From Haemonchus contortus (taxonomy: Eukaryota > Nematoda > Chromadorea > Rhabditida > Trichostrongylidae), in assembly GCA_000469685.2 (NCBI GenBank), contig LS997564.1, positions 36,970,151-37,034,150 of the forward strand: a stretch of 64,000 bases of DNA, read 5' to 3'. Positions within the stretch are counted from its first letter, which is position 1. Each line of letters begins with the position of its first letter. The notes below the pieces were generated by a model. It was not told the DNA's origin, did not search any database, and worked only from the letters and a program-made list of their open reading frames with translations. A program made the translations under genes and the position numbers. Shown in pieces: positions 49,478 to 62,729 of the stretch.

Positions 49478-52400
49478 CTATACGTCACCATTAAACATAC
49501 ATCATAGTTATTGTGGGCCGTGATTCTTATCTCCAACCTTTAGAGCATTTTTTCCCTGTTCTGATTTAATGTTTTTTAAACTGCTTTTATATCGCCTCAC
49601 AGGGTTGGCGATTTGTGGGCTAAGCTTTGACTTGGCTCGAACCCCTCACTATTTTTCTCTTCACTTTTCTCTTTCAATCGCCGTTCTACTCTTTCTATCT
49701 GAAGAGCCAATCTCGCTCTTTTTTCTTATTGTCTCCTACGTAGAGTTCTTTGGAGTCAGATTACTGACCATTCCTATGACCGTTACGAGTTGAATAAGAG
49801 TTTGAATGATTTTTTGGATATTGCCTTTTATTTACGAGGGACCTCATAGCTCGTCTAAAAGTTACTGCTTGAAGGTAGTGCGTGCTCGGGTGGAAGCGTT
49901 TGCATGAAAGTTGACAATTGTCTCATTTGCTCTCGAGTGTTGGTCCTCCCTTTTGATGTTTGCTATGTGCAAAGGAAATTCTAGCAACTGGTAGAGATTT
50001 TGGAAATATATCTGTCAATTGGGCATCCATTCTATCGCAAACGATGCTCTGAGGTTTTGTTTTTCACCATAGAAATTTGTTGCAGTAATATGATGCCGAT
50101 TCCCCATCGCGCGACGTGTGTTTGCTAGTTGTCTTGCCGCGTACTATGTCTTCTTGTCAGTTGGTTCTTTTTGTTGTGCTTGATTGAAATATGCAGATCG
50201 TGAACTTTGGAGATATAGAAGCCCAGAAAAAGCATCTGAAGGTGCCTTCTGAAATTTAAGCTCTCCTTAGTTGTCCGAGATTCCTACCTCTCCGTTGCCC
50301 TTGTGCTTTTAGGTTAAGTTTGAGCTGTTTCATGAAAATCCTGCGGGGTCTCGCATTCATCCAAGATTATAATGGCGTTTCGATGTTTTGAACTTGTAGT
50401 ACAGTTATTCGTTAGGGTCCGATCACACGAATCTGGCGCCTATTGGGTAACCCTGGCATGAGACCTCATTGGCATGGGCGTGTGCCATATCGGGATCTGA
50501 TTTTTGATCCGTGAATGAGGTAGCTGCGCCACCTGTTTCCGTTTTTTCACGGAATTAGCATTTTAACTGTGAGCAGTGGAATTTTTCCTCTTCGTTATCG
50601 GCCTTTTCATTTGAAACCGCCTCCGCCTTTGAATCCGCTAAATATTCGTGAATAACTCCGACAATTTTTATGACCGCATTTCTTCTATTGCTTATTCTAT
50701 TTTCAGAATCGCTCTCAAATGAGCTACACTTCCTCATGACCGTTCAACAGCTTTATGAATGATTCATTGAATGTAGAGGTGGGTTCATTTGAAGTTTTCT
50801 GCGTGCCATCTTCTCCGAATCCTTTAAATTTTACACAGGGCAATTTTTAGGCTGAAAATTGGGTTGAATTGTTTTCTAGCAATTATCGGTGTTCGGTCGT
50901 TGGGTTTAGTTTTGATCAAAGAATTCCTTATCTTCTAAGGGTGTGACATAGAATAGGTATTGATTTTGCGCGCATGCAATGGTATCTTGCTCATAAGCTT
51001 GAACTAATGGCAAAACTTGCCCCTTAGTGAAATAGTGAGGGGATTTTGTGATGTCGCTTCCTTCGTCATTCTCTTTTTTTTGTCTCTTGCAGAGCTTCTC
51101 TGTGTTTTTATGTGTTTTTAATTGTGGTTTTGTCAGCTTCACTTATTTCCAGTGATTTTACCTTTTCTGGTGAACGATTGCTTTTTCATACTTTCAGATT
51201 AACCAGTAACCATAATGAAAAAGGCAAAAAATAGCAGCTGCTGAGACGTGTGGAGAAATCACTCAGGCAGGGTTCTTCAGTGTCGAGATCTTCGAAAAAA
51301 CGCGGCCATCATCTTGGCGTCCTTTCCAATCTCCTCTTCCCATTACCTGAATATTCTTTTTCTTCTGCGATTTCTTCACTGAAGTATCAATGTCCTACTT
51401 GCCCATTCTCCATTCTTATCTGTAGCTTTACTTACAAAATAATTTTATCTTCTATTATCACAGAATGATTTAATCTTCTATTGTCATACTTCTTGAAAGG
51501 TTGCTTGAAATTTTCTTTTAGTCATATTTTAAGGTGAATTGCCCTGATTTAAGCCATATCGTTTTGCATTGCCATTATTCAAAAATTCTGGCCTTTATTG
51601 AACCTGAGTATTCCGTTGTGCCTTTGCCTCAATTACATACAAATGTGATCATTTAAATGCCTTTTTTTTTAGATTGCCTATGCCAATTGTTTCAGCCATC
51701 ACAAAAATTGCCCTTTTCAACACAGCCGAAGTTTTTTCCCTTTCTTTTTTCCTACAATAAATATTTTGAATGTGTTTGAATTCGTTTCAGTCGATTGAGG
51801 TATATCTCCATCGATTCAGTTTATTTTAGCTTCAGGTTTATTATTAGAATCGTCTGTTGCAGAATTTTTGATATTAGGCGTGACCTACGGTAGCCGCAGA
51901 TGTCCGCAACTTGTAAAAATCGGACAACTCGTCGAATTATTCGCCGTTGTGCGTATAATTTCACTTACTGTGGTAAGGAATTGTTCGGTTTATTTAGTTT
52001 TAGAAGAATTCGCTGTAATAAAGCACAACTATCTGGCAGTAGCTTTTCCTGGATGTGGAATTTGGAATAATTTTGGAGTAATGTGGGTGCATGGAGAAAC
52101 TGTCAAGTACCCTGAGTCTCTCTGACGAAGGAATTTGCGTCATCAAGAGATTCCTCGACGAGTCAAGTGTCTTGGAATCACGGGATATGTGACGAAAAGT
52201 AGAGAGATTGATGAGGTACCTATCTGTCGGGAAAGTTCCATGAAGTTTCTAGCTCCAGCTGCTCGTTCTCCATCTTGTCATTTATCTGTGCGGGGTAGAA
52301 GGTCACCCAAAGATTTACTGAATGCTTCCGAACTTTGTGATGGTTGCTGGTAATTGTTCTAGTTCCCTCTCGATCTTATCCAAATAGAATCATAACATCA

Positions 52401-52728
52401 TTCGGAGAAACTCGTACGGATCGGAATCACTTGAGCTACTGGTCGCAATCGGTTCACGACCTTCGGCCGCTGCCGCCTAGGCTGAGTGTCATTGAAGTGA
52501 CGTGCTGCGAGCACAGTGATAAAAAGCTGTCGGACAAAGAGAAAGAAATGACTTTAAAGTGATGCGATTCGAGGATTGCCCATTAAAATGGGGCGCGTAA
52601 AGGAAGAGACTGCAGCAATCTTGTAGGCAAAACTTTCTTCTACATTCATTATTAGCATTGCGATCCGCCACGCCCTCCTCTTCAATCTTACCCTGATTAT
52701 GCTTCTGGTCTGTGGTGGCTTCTAAGGG
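49478..52728. other. Gene-poor region
   Basis: There is no recognisable gene. Two minus-strand frames (50555-50737, with a true ATG; 50906-51142) have protein-like lysine- and glutamate-rich composition but no domain and no clear splice partners, so they are not called. A diverged copy of the repeat block seen near 37230 lies at about 49590-49640. Confidence 0.4.
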
Positions 52729-53241
52729 CTTAGAGGCACAGTTCACGATAAAAACGGCTTTTGAGATATCACGCCAGAATGACTTTGTGTCACCCCCGTA
52801 TGTATGTCGTATGTGGCACTGTCATACCTAAAAACGGCCTGGGTTGGCCGCCGTTAAGGCTCAAGGATTGTACTGTGTGTATCCTCGGACGAGTTTCAAC
52901 GCCATTGTAGAGGCTGCACCTACTGCAAGGAAGTCAATGTAGGGAGATCAAACAACTTAACACGACCAATAGCGAAAGAGGAAGGCAGTTCTGTAAAGTT
53001 CTGATGTAGTTAGCTCTTTGTGCAGTTGCAACTACTGAGATCTCGTCCGAATACGCCTTGCATTTTATTTTCGTCATGGTAATCTCGTCCCACCTCTTAT
53101 CCCTACCTCTTAGGAGCCTTATTTTTCTCAAAATCAGCGAATTTTCTCGCTCTCCTCACTACTGATGAACTGTTCCAACCCTGCACTTCCGCTTTTCGAC
53201 CGAAAACGGGTACCTCAAAATTGTCGTGAACTATGCTTTTA
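52729..53241 (-). repeat. Full-length copy of the 515-bp TIR MITE family
   Basis: The ends CTTAGAGGCACAGTTCACGA and GTCGTGAACTATGCTTTT are imperfect inverted repeats of about 20 bp. The interior is the reverse complement of the 18872-19390 copy, with the GGACGAGTTTCAACGCC and CACTTCCGCTTTTCGACC blocks in mirrored order. It has no coding capacity. Confidence 0.82.
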
Positions 53242-56200
53242 TGGTTTCCTATCCCCATCCTGGTAGGAGAGATTGGTACCAATTAGCTTTTCACTGATAG
53301 GATAAGCGATTCCATCGGCTTAGGCCGATGCGGTCCTCATCTTCGGATGTTGTTCGAGGTAACAACGCCTCTCATACCATGTCCAGCGCCATCTTAAATA
53401 AGCTAAATGATAAATGTGTATCAGTGATGAGTGAAATACGCCTCAGATTAGTAGCAATAGTCCGTTATAGTAGTTTAGTACCGATAAGGTCATGGATGTT
53501 ACCTTTACACGGCTGTTCCAATCGCTTCAAATCGATTGAAGAAGGCGCTTTCGTTGAAAACTAAAAGCTTCTCTTCGTGCATAGTTTCGTCCATTTCCGG
53601 TGATGGCAGTGATCTGGCCGTTTCATGGCCTCGACCATTTCTCCATCCCATCTCGCGCCCCTTTCTTCTCATACATATCAATCGAAGTCAGTCCTATTCA
53701 TGTTATCCAAATAGGATTTGAATTTACTCCTGCTTTTTTTTCGTTTCATACTTCATGTATCTCTATGTGTATCTATATAGACCCCTTCGATTGTGTTCGA
53801 GAACTTTCGGCAACTGTAGCAGTTACCAAAGGAGTCAGTCAGCAACTAGTAAAAAGATTACTTTGAAGGACTTCCGTAAAAATCATCTGCAATCAAGGTT
53901 CCACGAGAATCATGAACCAGTTGTGGCACGATCTCCTCGTTCAACTAGTTCTAGATTTTTCTGAAAAGATACAATCAGCGAATGGAGTTTCCGATGTTTC
54001 ATCGTTCTCTCCCTTACCTCTAAGAAGTCGGTTTCTATGCGATCTTATTCGAAGGAATTCGCTTTATAATTAAGCATGTATGTGCAGGTATTTCAATCTC
54101 TCACTAGATAGCAAATGCATGGCGTACCCCTAACAACTGTTCCAAGCCTCGTTTCCGAGGAAAGTTCGAGGCTCCTTTTCATCCCGTCCAGGTTCAAACC
54201 ATAATTCGTGCGTGATCTTCCGTGGTCAAAACGGTACTGGTCTCAATAGCTGGTATTTCTGCCTTCATTCCCTAGAATCAAGGAGGGAATCAAAGTTGAC
54301 CTTAGCCACCCAAGCATATCTCTAGAACGCGAAACGTACACAATAGGCCGTTGAAGGTCAATGATTGAACTAGGCTTCTCTTCTAAATCTGATAAACGTA
54401 GCATAGGAAAGTTCCAAGAGCTATTTGTTCCTATTACTTAATTTTGGTATTTCGAATATGTTCTTCACTGAATTTCCTCTACAGAATGCGAGTCCCTTCA
54501 ATATCCACTCAGGCGAATCAAACCGAAAGAGTGTCGCGTTGGGAAGAATCGCTGTTATTGTGTTATTCCTGGGATTTGGCTGTTCAAAGTTTGAAGCCAT
54601 CGGATAGCTTGTTCTCCTAAACGGTTAGAATAGATCTTCTTAGTGCATTTTTTCACCTGAGCCCTGCTTGCAAGCAGTAGTTCTTCGCCTATTTGGGATG
54701 AGGTGTGAGATAACTTAGACGTGTTTTCCCAACTGACTTCTTGATAGAGGGGGTGCGGTTCTAAACCTGATAGGCACTTAAATGTTCTAGAAAGTTGTTC
54801 AAGGAGTTTGTGAAGAAACGACATTGAGAATCCTTCTTCCTTCCCAGGCATTTTAAATCGAAGGTTCGCCCTCTTCCACTGAATTTACACTTTGCTGTAA
54901 AGAACAGTTCCATAGCTTCAAATGATCTAATTTATCGCTCTCAAATGGGGTGTTGGAAATTTTCTAACTTCCCGAGTATAACTATAATCATTTCTCTGAG
55001 AAGAGAGGCTTCAATTACTTTTCATAGCTCATCCAAGTTAAAAACAGATCTACGAATCCCTAGTCCTAACGCTGTCCCGGTAAGCAGGAGATGAGGAAAG
55101 GAAGCATTCACTGGCAGGGAGCTTCAGACTTCCGGAATCTCGGCAAATATGGAAGGAGGAATGAATTCTGGAAAGAGTGAAAAAACTAAAACCGCCTAGA
55201 AAACTGGAATTGCAATCAGTATCACTGCACTCCGGACGAATTGATGCACCAAAATTTTTTTTGTAGCGACCGAGCTTTTCATTTTTTTTTTTGAAAAAGA
55301 AGTTTTTTCAGAGGGCATCAGATTTTTGCAGAATCAGCCAAGCCGAGCCTATCGATCTCTTTTATATGAAAAAAAGAAGTCTAGAAGTCTTCTGAAGTGT
55401 GAACTAACTAATGAAAGGGTTGTCGGTAGGATGATGGGGTTCTTATGGTTTTTATTAGTTTGGAAGGGCACCTGGAAAACTAGTTTTTTTCGAAAAACAA
55501 CTCGAACATTCCGCTAACAACCAGCTCGTTCTCACTGTCGATTGCCGCTATCGATTTCTACTTTTCCGTTGTTATTGTAGTTTTTCGAAAAAGTTTCTGC
55601 CTCGTTTAAGCAAAACTCTGAAAATCCAAAGGTGTTCAGACATTGTGCGAGGCTAGGTGTATCTCGCCCTGTCGGTCACCCACTTAATTGATCACATACG
55701 TGACACAGTTACGGACGGATTGATCTCTGATTGTTGCCGAAACGTCCTTCCCAGTTGGGCTACCTGTATATTGGAAGACAGTGACCTTAGAAGTCCCCAT
55801 GACACGCCCTGATGTTACCTGGTACTCCATTAGTTCGATGACGTCACCTAATAGTACTAGTAGTAGTCAGTCAGTGGTTGAAGGGAACTGGATTCCATGG
55901 AAACCGCAGCGGTGGCGGCGGCCGATCACGGGTGGCTACGTCGACGAACTCACTTCACGTCACGATCTCTCCCTTTCCCCACCCCCAGCCTCATCCCCTT
56001 CCCTACCTTCCCCTTCATCGATTTGTTCGCGATCGATATTTTTACGGTGACCGTGGTTCTCCGCAGTATTTGTATTGTTGGGCGGTCAAAAAGTCATTGT
56101 CATCACTGGCCGTCGATCGTCGTTGTATTACGCTTTCGTTAGTAATGTTGAGTAAATTGTCCTGTTATTGTCGGAAATGTCTGGGTAGACGCCGTTAATG

Positions 56201-57004
56201 GCCACTGAGGCTATTTTTGGCCATTTCCTCCTTTCTTTCTGTCGCTCTTTATTTGGAAAATTTCATCGTATCGATCGGATTAAGGCAATGTCATGGGACC
56301 GTGCTGCAATTTGTAGGATCAGCTGTCTTTCGAGCGTTATCCGACCAGACTGCTGTATATTTTCTCTTGTTATTCGTCTTCGATAGCTTTTACCAGACAT
56401 TTTCTGCTCTTTAAACGGTACCCTACCTTATAAGAACATTTTTGAAGTTTCAGGCCTGGTCAGAGGTCCGTATGAGATGCTACTACTTTGTTTATTCATA
56501 TTTTAAAGAAGTAATTTAAACCTGAGTAAAAAATTCAATTCTGAGTAATCGATGGAGAATTGGGTGGCTTCGTGAAATTTGTGTAGAAACAGTTTAATGT
56601 TCGTAAATGGAACTTTTCCTTTTTGACCATCGACTTAGTTGTTGCCGAAACAATTTGGGTAGCCATTTCGAGGTCTAGAGGTAACAGTAATGAGTGTCCA
56701 GGTAGGCAGTAAGAGCTGTGAAAGTAGAACTTGAAATCCCCGTCTAAAGTTTTGCTTTTGGGGGGTAATTGAATGTTTGCGTACATGACATTCGTTCTGA
56801 TTGATTGTCAAGGCCAACGTTGCGTTTTAGGGCAGCCATTTCCGATTTTTTTCGCTAATCCTGATCAAGATCATGATGTAAAGGTTGTTTTTGTCACGGT
56901 AAAATATCCATATTTGGAATAAAATGAATAGAGTAAAACAGAAAACAAAAATAGAATTTTTGTGCGTTGGATGAACTCACTTTGATGGCGAAATTTGGAA
57001 TCGT
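53242..57004. other. Gene-poor region
   Basis: Scattered short frames on both strands, none with a recognised domain. A 98-codon minus-strand frame at 54555-54851 is the longest with plausible composition, but nothing identifies it. No RNA gene is seen. Confidence 0.4.
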
Positions 57005-57185
57005 AGAATTGTGAATGACGAAGTGACCTAAACAATGCCAAACGGGTGCCAACCGATGCATAAAAATCCTTGCTCCTATCCTCCCAAACAAATTTCGGGG
57101 TATTTAGCTGAACCCGGGGAGTGGAGGGCTTAGTTGGCCTGGGCGGAGTTGAAGCGGGATTTGGTAGTGTGCCTGATCCTTCTCC
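57005..57185 (-). repeat. Diverged tRNA-derived SINE, copy 6
   Basis: It retains GCCAACCGATGCA, CTCCTATCCTCCCAAACAA and TTAGTTGGCCTGGGCGG in the family order, but the B-box region (near 57155) is degraded and the A box is missing. It is an older, truncated insertion. Confidence 0.62.
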
Positions 57186-58368
57186 TAAAAATTTATGGAG
57201 ATTTCAAAAGGCAGACTTAAAGGAGGACTCGAAAGTCGTATCGTCGTCTCACTAATGCCAGTAGTGCCTATCGCCATCATTCTATCACGATTTTTCAAAA
57301 TCGTAGCAGATTTTTCTGAAATCATACAAAGTTCTGGCAGTTTCTACGGATCTTCGCTGGGTTCATTTCGGTGACAGCACTCTTTGTGTAATGACCTTAT
57401 TTGAACCATCAAAAAAGATGATGTTCGAACAATTTGATTGTGATTACAGCCGTGACCGAAATTTTCATGAACATTTCTGACTTCTTGGTCACGGCAAACT
57501 GCGATAGCAGCCGAATTACTTCAAGAAATGCTGAAATTTCATTGCAACTTATACTTTTATCCTAGAAATCTGAAAATAATCTTGAAAATGTTGCATGAGA
57601 TGAGAAAAATGCAAGGCTAACTGTAGAGTAGGATTGACTTCTACTTGCTCCTTTTTCCATTTTTTTTTTGCCTGAAATATTTCCTTCCCTACAGCTGTTT
57701 CAAAAATTTTTAAGCAAGTCAAGGTGTTTGTATAATATCATTGAATAATCGATCAGATCGAATTCAGAGTCACCCGGCTGAAAAGAAAGACTGTTTCATG
57801 CCATTTTCCAATCATGTTACCATATCATATCTAACATCACACAAAACCAATTATTTCCGGTCGGTACTACAATTACTGGATAATCATGTAGTGCCCTTCA
57901 AAAATAATATGCCTTGTAATCATAATATACGAAGGGTTTCGTGACAGACAAGCTCTTATTTTCGTGTTAGCTTAGGTTACTGTAGCTTCCTTTCTTCTGA
58001 TGTTGCCATCGACCTTTTCATTGACGTTGACATGCAGCTACGCCAATGAAGACGTCTAGACTTCTTGGTCCATTGCAGCAGAAATCGCTTGCTTTAAGTC
58101 TTTTGATTTTTGAAGCCTTAATCTTTTTTTGCGGACTTCCTTCGGAGTGGACAAATGCTGAAGAAGGAGAGTGATGTTTGGTGTTTGATTGCATTATTTG
58201 TCGTTTCCTGAGCTGTCACTACTCCTATGCTGGAAGATTCTTTTCGTAGAATGTTTATTAGCCGGGATTTTCAACAAATTCGCCGTTATCTAGGGCATGG
58301 GAGCGTTTAGGAACTGTTTTGAGTAGCTTCCACGTACGGCTTTCTATGAACCTCGGCATAATTGTTCT
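57186..58368. other. Intergenic, no feature seen
   Basis: AT-rich sequence with no gene, repeat or RNA signature that I can support. Confidence 0.4.
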
Positions 58369-58537
58369 GTTACTGAGTTGTTTTCTTTAACTCTTCGCGA
58401 AGTGGAGACGTTTGATCGAATAGTCACGGACTGTTATGATCTTTCTAGGCTCTGAAGAAGGCGACTCCGCCGAAACGTCAGCCTAATAAAGCTTGTATAC
58501 AAACCTCGTGAAGAATTAAAGAAAACAACTCAGTAAC
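58369..58537. repeat. 169-bp inverted-repeat element enclosing a hammerhead-like motif
   Basis: GTTACTGAGTTGTTTTCTTT at the left end is mirrored by AAAGAAAACAACTCAGTAAC at the right end. The arms are 28 bp with one mismatch. The interior holds the hammerhead-like sequence and an AATAAAG. Such a combination is found at the ends of some retroelements (Penelope-like elements are known to carry hammerheads), but no reverse transcriptase is visible nearby. Confidence 0.78.
58446..58484 (+). ncRNA. Hammerhead-ribozyme-like motif (type I layout, minimal stem III)
   Basis: In order: stem I strand GGCT (58448-58451), CUGAAGA (58452-58458), stem II GGCG/CGCC around ACUC (58460-58471), GAAA (58472-58475), and CGUC with predicted cleavage after C58479, then stem I strand AGCC (58480-58483). 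The core fits CUGANGA...GAAA...GUC. Two departures matter: an extra A (58459) separates the core from stem II, and stem III is only the ACGU palindrome. Short stem III versions are reported from Penelope-like elements and work best as dimers. Activity is therefore uncertain. Confidence 0.55.
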
Positions 58538-61500
58538 TGTTTGGAGTGTTACCTATCACCCTAACGCTATCAACTCTTAACGAAGGACAGATCAGGGCAA
58601 GAAATTCAAACAGTTTCGGAATCCCAACACCAGGTCCTCACGTCAATCCTTCAGCACCGAGCGCTTGATCAACCTCGGGGACAATGATGCAAATGAGGCT
58701 GTCCGGTCGCACACCCACACAAGCGGACAGGGTCGGTTGTATAGGCATGGCGTCACTTACTTTCCCCTGTGGGAGCTTTGAAAGTAGGAAATGACTCTCA
58801 TAACGTCACGAATTTTTGATTCGCATTTGCGACCAGACAGTATTACTTGTCCAAACCTTGGGCAAACGCTCCCTTTTAATGGAATTGATGTTAGTAGCCT
58901 TTCGTCTAAATTCCGACTTTGTTTGGAGTTCGTTGGTGTGACTTGGAACTGGTTAGGAGTTGGTCTGCGTCAAGCGTGAGTAACATTTTAGGAAATTCGA
59001 AATCCTTTCACGTCTGTGATGACGACGAATTTGTCAAAATGCTCGGCGATACGAATGTCTCACCATTCACAACCTGCTCGGCATAGAAGTACTGAATACT
59101 CATAAGAAAGCAAGTGCGTAGGTTTTGAGTAAGGCCAATATGAAACTGGTAGCATTAATCAATTGAATTGGTTAAGTAAATTTGAACTCATTTTGGTGAC
59201 CTGCCTTTTCTTGAGTATGGGCCACGCATTTGACTTTTTATAGATCCTAGGGACAGTTGAGTGCTTACTTGGCTTGGACAACTAATTGAAAGGATCAGCC
59301 ATCAGCCCTCTTGAAATCAAGGTTTATTCATTTTAAGCATCTAAGATATTCACCTAATTGATGATTTGTGTATCCTACTCTGAAGATTCTTAGAACAGAA
59401 TCGTCTCAAGTGCGTAAATTATCCATGGATGGTTCGAGTCCTGTAAAAGCTAGTGACCTTTCCTTTCATTCTTTCCATCCTTACAAAATCGTTTTGTTGA
59501 TTCAAAATTTCGAAAAAATTCATGAAAATATTGGGTTTTCTACCCTCTCAACAGAACATTTATTCAATTAAAATGCATTTAAATAGCGAATCTGTGGCGC
59601 ATACTAACGAGGTGTGATCATCTGTCTTTCATTTCACTGGCTGTCCAATCTTTGATGTTGGTGACTTTCGGCTTTACTGCTAACAATCGGTAGTGGCAAA
59701 AATCTGTCCTCGGTTCCACTGGTCCAGGCGCTCGAGCCTTCCGTCGAGTTGTGAGCAAAACTTTGTTTTTAGTCGAGCTCGAACTCGATGCGCTGCTTTC
59801 CAGTCGTTGTATTCCTGTTCATTGACTGTTGGGACTCTTCTTGGTCGCTGTTAACCCCAAGGTCTTGGTGTAAGCCTTGAACCTTTCAAAACATTTGTGT
59901 TAACAGCAGTTGCCCTCCCACGCAGCTCTACTTCTGGACAGGTCTTGGAAGCGATGAATGAAAGAATCGTTCCCTTTTCATGGTAAGGTACAGCCACTGT
60001 GCATCAGAATGCAAACGAATCTGTTTCGTAGGCACTTTATTCAGCTGCTGTTTATGTATGAATTGACATTCCAATCCATTATAGCTGGTGCTATCAAGTG
60101 GAACCGTTTGTTGGGCGATGTTTTGCTTGCACATCGACGATAACTTACTGTAACTGTGAAGTGTCGCAGTGCCGATTTATCAGTGAAACGAGTTTCTTTC
60201 TTTCCAACTCTCGTCATTGATCTGTCATTGCATAGCTGGGCGTAGGCGGCGGTCGAACTGAAATCTGTCTTTTGTCAGCAGTTTTTCCCCACCTTACATG
60301 CGCTGCGGCGTACGGGGCGTTTATCCTCGGTTATGAAGAGTTTATACTGAGGTTCCTTCTGAAATGCCCTTCCCTCATGCTTTTCGAGCGAATTTTCTTA
60401 GAATTTTCACGTCACCATAACTTCTCTGGGCATGTTTCTTACTTTTTAAAAACCATTTGTTTGTTTATGCTGATTTCTGGGCTTCATTAGCAGGCAGGGT
60501 ACAGTAGCCTGACATGTGCTGTTGACCTTGAATGAAATAAACTTTCTTAATTGCAATGGACAAAGTAGCAGTTCTGTGACAGGCTCAGCTCCCATTTGAG
60601 CAAGTCCTGGGATCAAATCCGGCTAAGGTCATCCAGAACTTTCCCCATCTAGGTTCACTCTGGGTGGCTTGATCAGCGTCAAGCAGTGTATCCATTAGGC
60701 TGTCGTATAGGACTCGAAGTTGTCGTGTTTTCATGTTTTGAGTGACGTCATCGCCGTTTCTGTTTGTAGAACAGTGATTCACCGTATCTGTTTACGTCAT
60801 CAGACTGAAGTTTTTTGCTTACGGTTCTCTCCACCTGTTGTTGATGTTTAGCGCCTTTCCTTCTTGCTAAAGGTCTCTTGTAGTGGTCATTAATAATTGC
60901 ATTGCCTTTCGGGGCTACCATGTGTAGTAAACAAGTAAACGAAGCGCATGCAGGTAAATAAATAAGCAAATAAATAGGTGAATAAATGACCAGTTCTTTG
61001 AACGGCGTGAAATCGTTTTTTTTTTAAGAATTCAAGAAGAGGTAACAGCCAACCCTGGTTTTTCAGTTTTGAATTGACCAGAAGTACTGCAACCAGAATA
61101 TGAGTTTTTTGTAATAATAAACCGAAACGTGATGAAGAGGGAGCTATATTTAGTTTATTCCTGTCTGATTTGAATTAGGAGGCTTTGGAGTTATACACAG
61201 ACTTGGAAGTGGATAAAGGTTCGCCTAGTTCGACGTTCGGGTTTTTCTGTACTTTGGTATAAAACGAGCTGAGTGACCAGTTGATTGGCTCTTGTTGCTT
61301 GAAAAGCACTTCATGGGGAACTAGTAAAGCAGAGAGCGTATAGGTCTTACCTTATTGGCGAGTTCGCCCTCATTCATTGGCAATTGTCTCGAAGAAAAGG
61401 AGTCCCACTGGTATGCTAGGTGGGTAGTATTTTGAATGTCGAACTCTTTCTTTCCGTCCCCTCTACAGAATATGCCCTGAAAGTTTATAAATTGGCCAGG

Positions 61501-62729
61501 ACCCGCGTTGTGGGGAATGATTGCTCCCAATTCTTGCTTTGTTCTCGGCTGACTGCGTGAGTAAAGTGATCAAGATCCGCCAATCTTCTGATGGGGTATC
61601 GAGAAGTGTCCTGATTACATTACTTGGTGAAAAAGCTTGTGTAGATGCTCTAAAATCGATGACGACTTACCAAACTTAGTTGTTTGTAAACAACCTCCGC
61701 GTTGCTTTACTTTCATGACAAGTTTTCTGCCTCGTACGTTCGTAAAAGGACAATGCATGCCTGCAAGGGGTTCTGCATGAAACCCACAAATAGCTCGCAA
61801 CCCACCTGATCGATGTTGTTTTGCTGCCCTAATAGGCGATAGGTCATTGGTTTCAACATCACATCGCTTTTCGGTCTGGTGACTGGTTCATAATACCTGG
61901 TTATTTTGTTGCTGCCCTTGCAGCCTCCAGAATAACATTTCCGACATCGGGTACCCACCCACTTGACTATAGCCACTGCCTTTTAAGGCTAATCATTTAT
62001 TTGGATCAATGGTCTTCACCTTGTATTTAGAAAAGATGCTCGTCATTAGCTTGAATGAAATCGCAAGCACTTTTTATATTCAGCGAGAAACAAAGTTTAT
62101 TCCTACGATAAGTTGGATACTGCTATCCATCGCCTTTGATGTCGTTGTTTTAGAGCAATTTTGTTAGCATTTTCTTTTCCTATAACGGCTCACCTTGGAA
62201 AGGTCCCCCGATAAACAAAGATTCCCTGGTCAGAACTGCTGAATAGGAAAAATGCGTGTTGAACTTCTTTCTACGATTTCAAGAGCACAGAAAATGCTTA
62301 TGCTCAGAAGTCGCTCACTTGTGGGCATTGCATTCTTCCCCATGAAGGTGAGGGTTTTTGAGGAAATGCTGGAACTGTTCTTGGTAATGCATGTCTCGGT
62401 GATGACCGAAAAACTCTTGTTAAGGCCCTTCACAATACTGAGGGTATCATGGGCGCGATGCGCTCTTGCTGTGTGGCCTTGGGATGACTGTTTTTTCTAG
62501 GCCTTCTACGGAAACGATTTGTTCGGCCTTGCAGTTATCCTGTAATGGTATGCGTTCTAAAGTGTTTTCCGTACAAAGTCTCTCTCGTGTTCCCAGATTC
62601 ATCATTTTCGTTGGTATATTGAATTATTAGTCGGGACTTCAACATTGGAACCCTTCCCAATCAATTAAAGAATGGCTAGTTAACCAGCTTTGAACCAGGA
62701 TTTTTGATTATAATTAATGTTTACCTTTT
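58538..62729. other. Gene-poor region
   Basis: Four kilobases without a supportable gene. A minus-strand B-box-like GGATTTGATCCC near 60613 lies in repeat-like sequence, and overlapping minus-strand frames at 61615-61976 carry no known motif. Confidence 0.4.

Noticed and set aside
59428..59450. GGTTCGAGTCC, a perfect pol III B box
   Set aside because: Flanking sequence does not form a T stem, and no A box or anticodon arm lies upstream, so there is no support for a tRNA or SINE.
60600..60620. B-box-like GGATTTGATCCC on the minus strand
   Set aside because: It has two departures from the consensus, no A box at a suitable distance and no second copy in the window.
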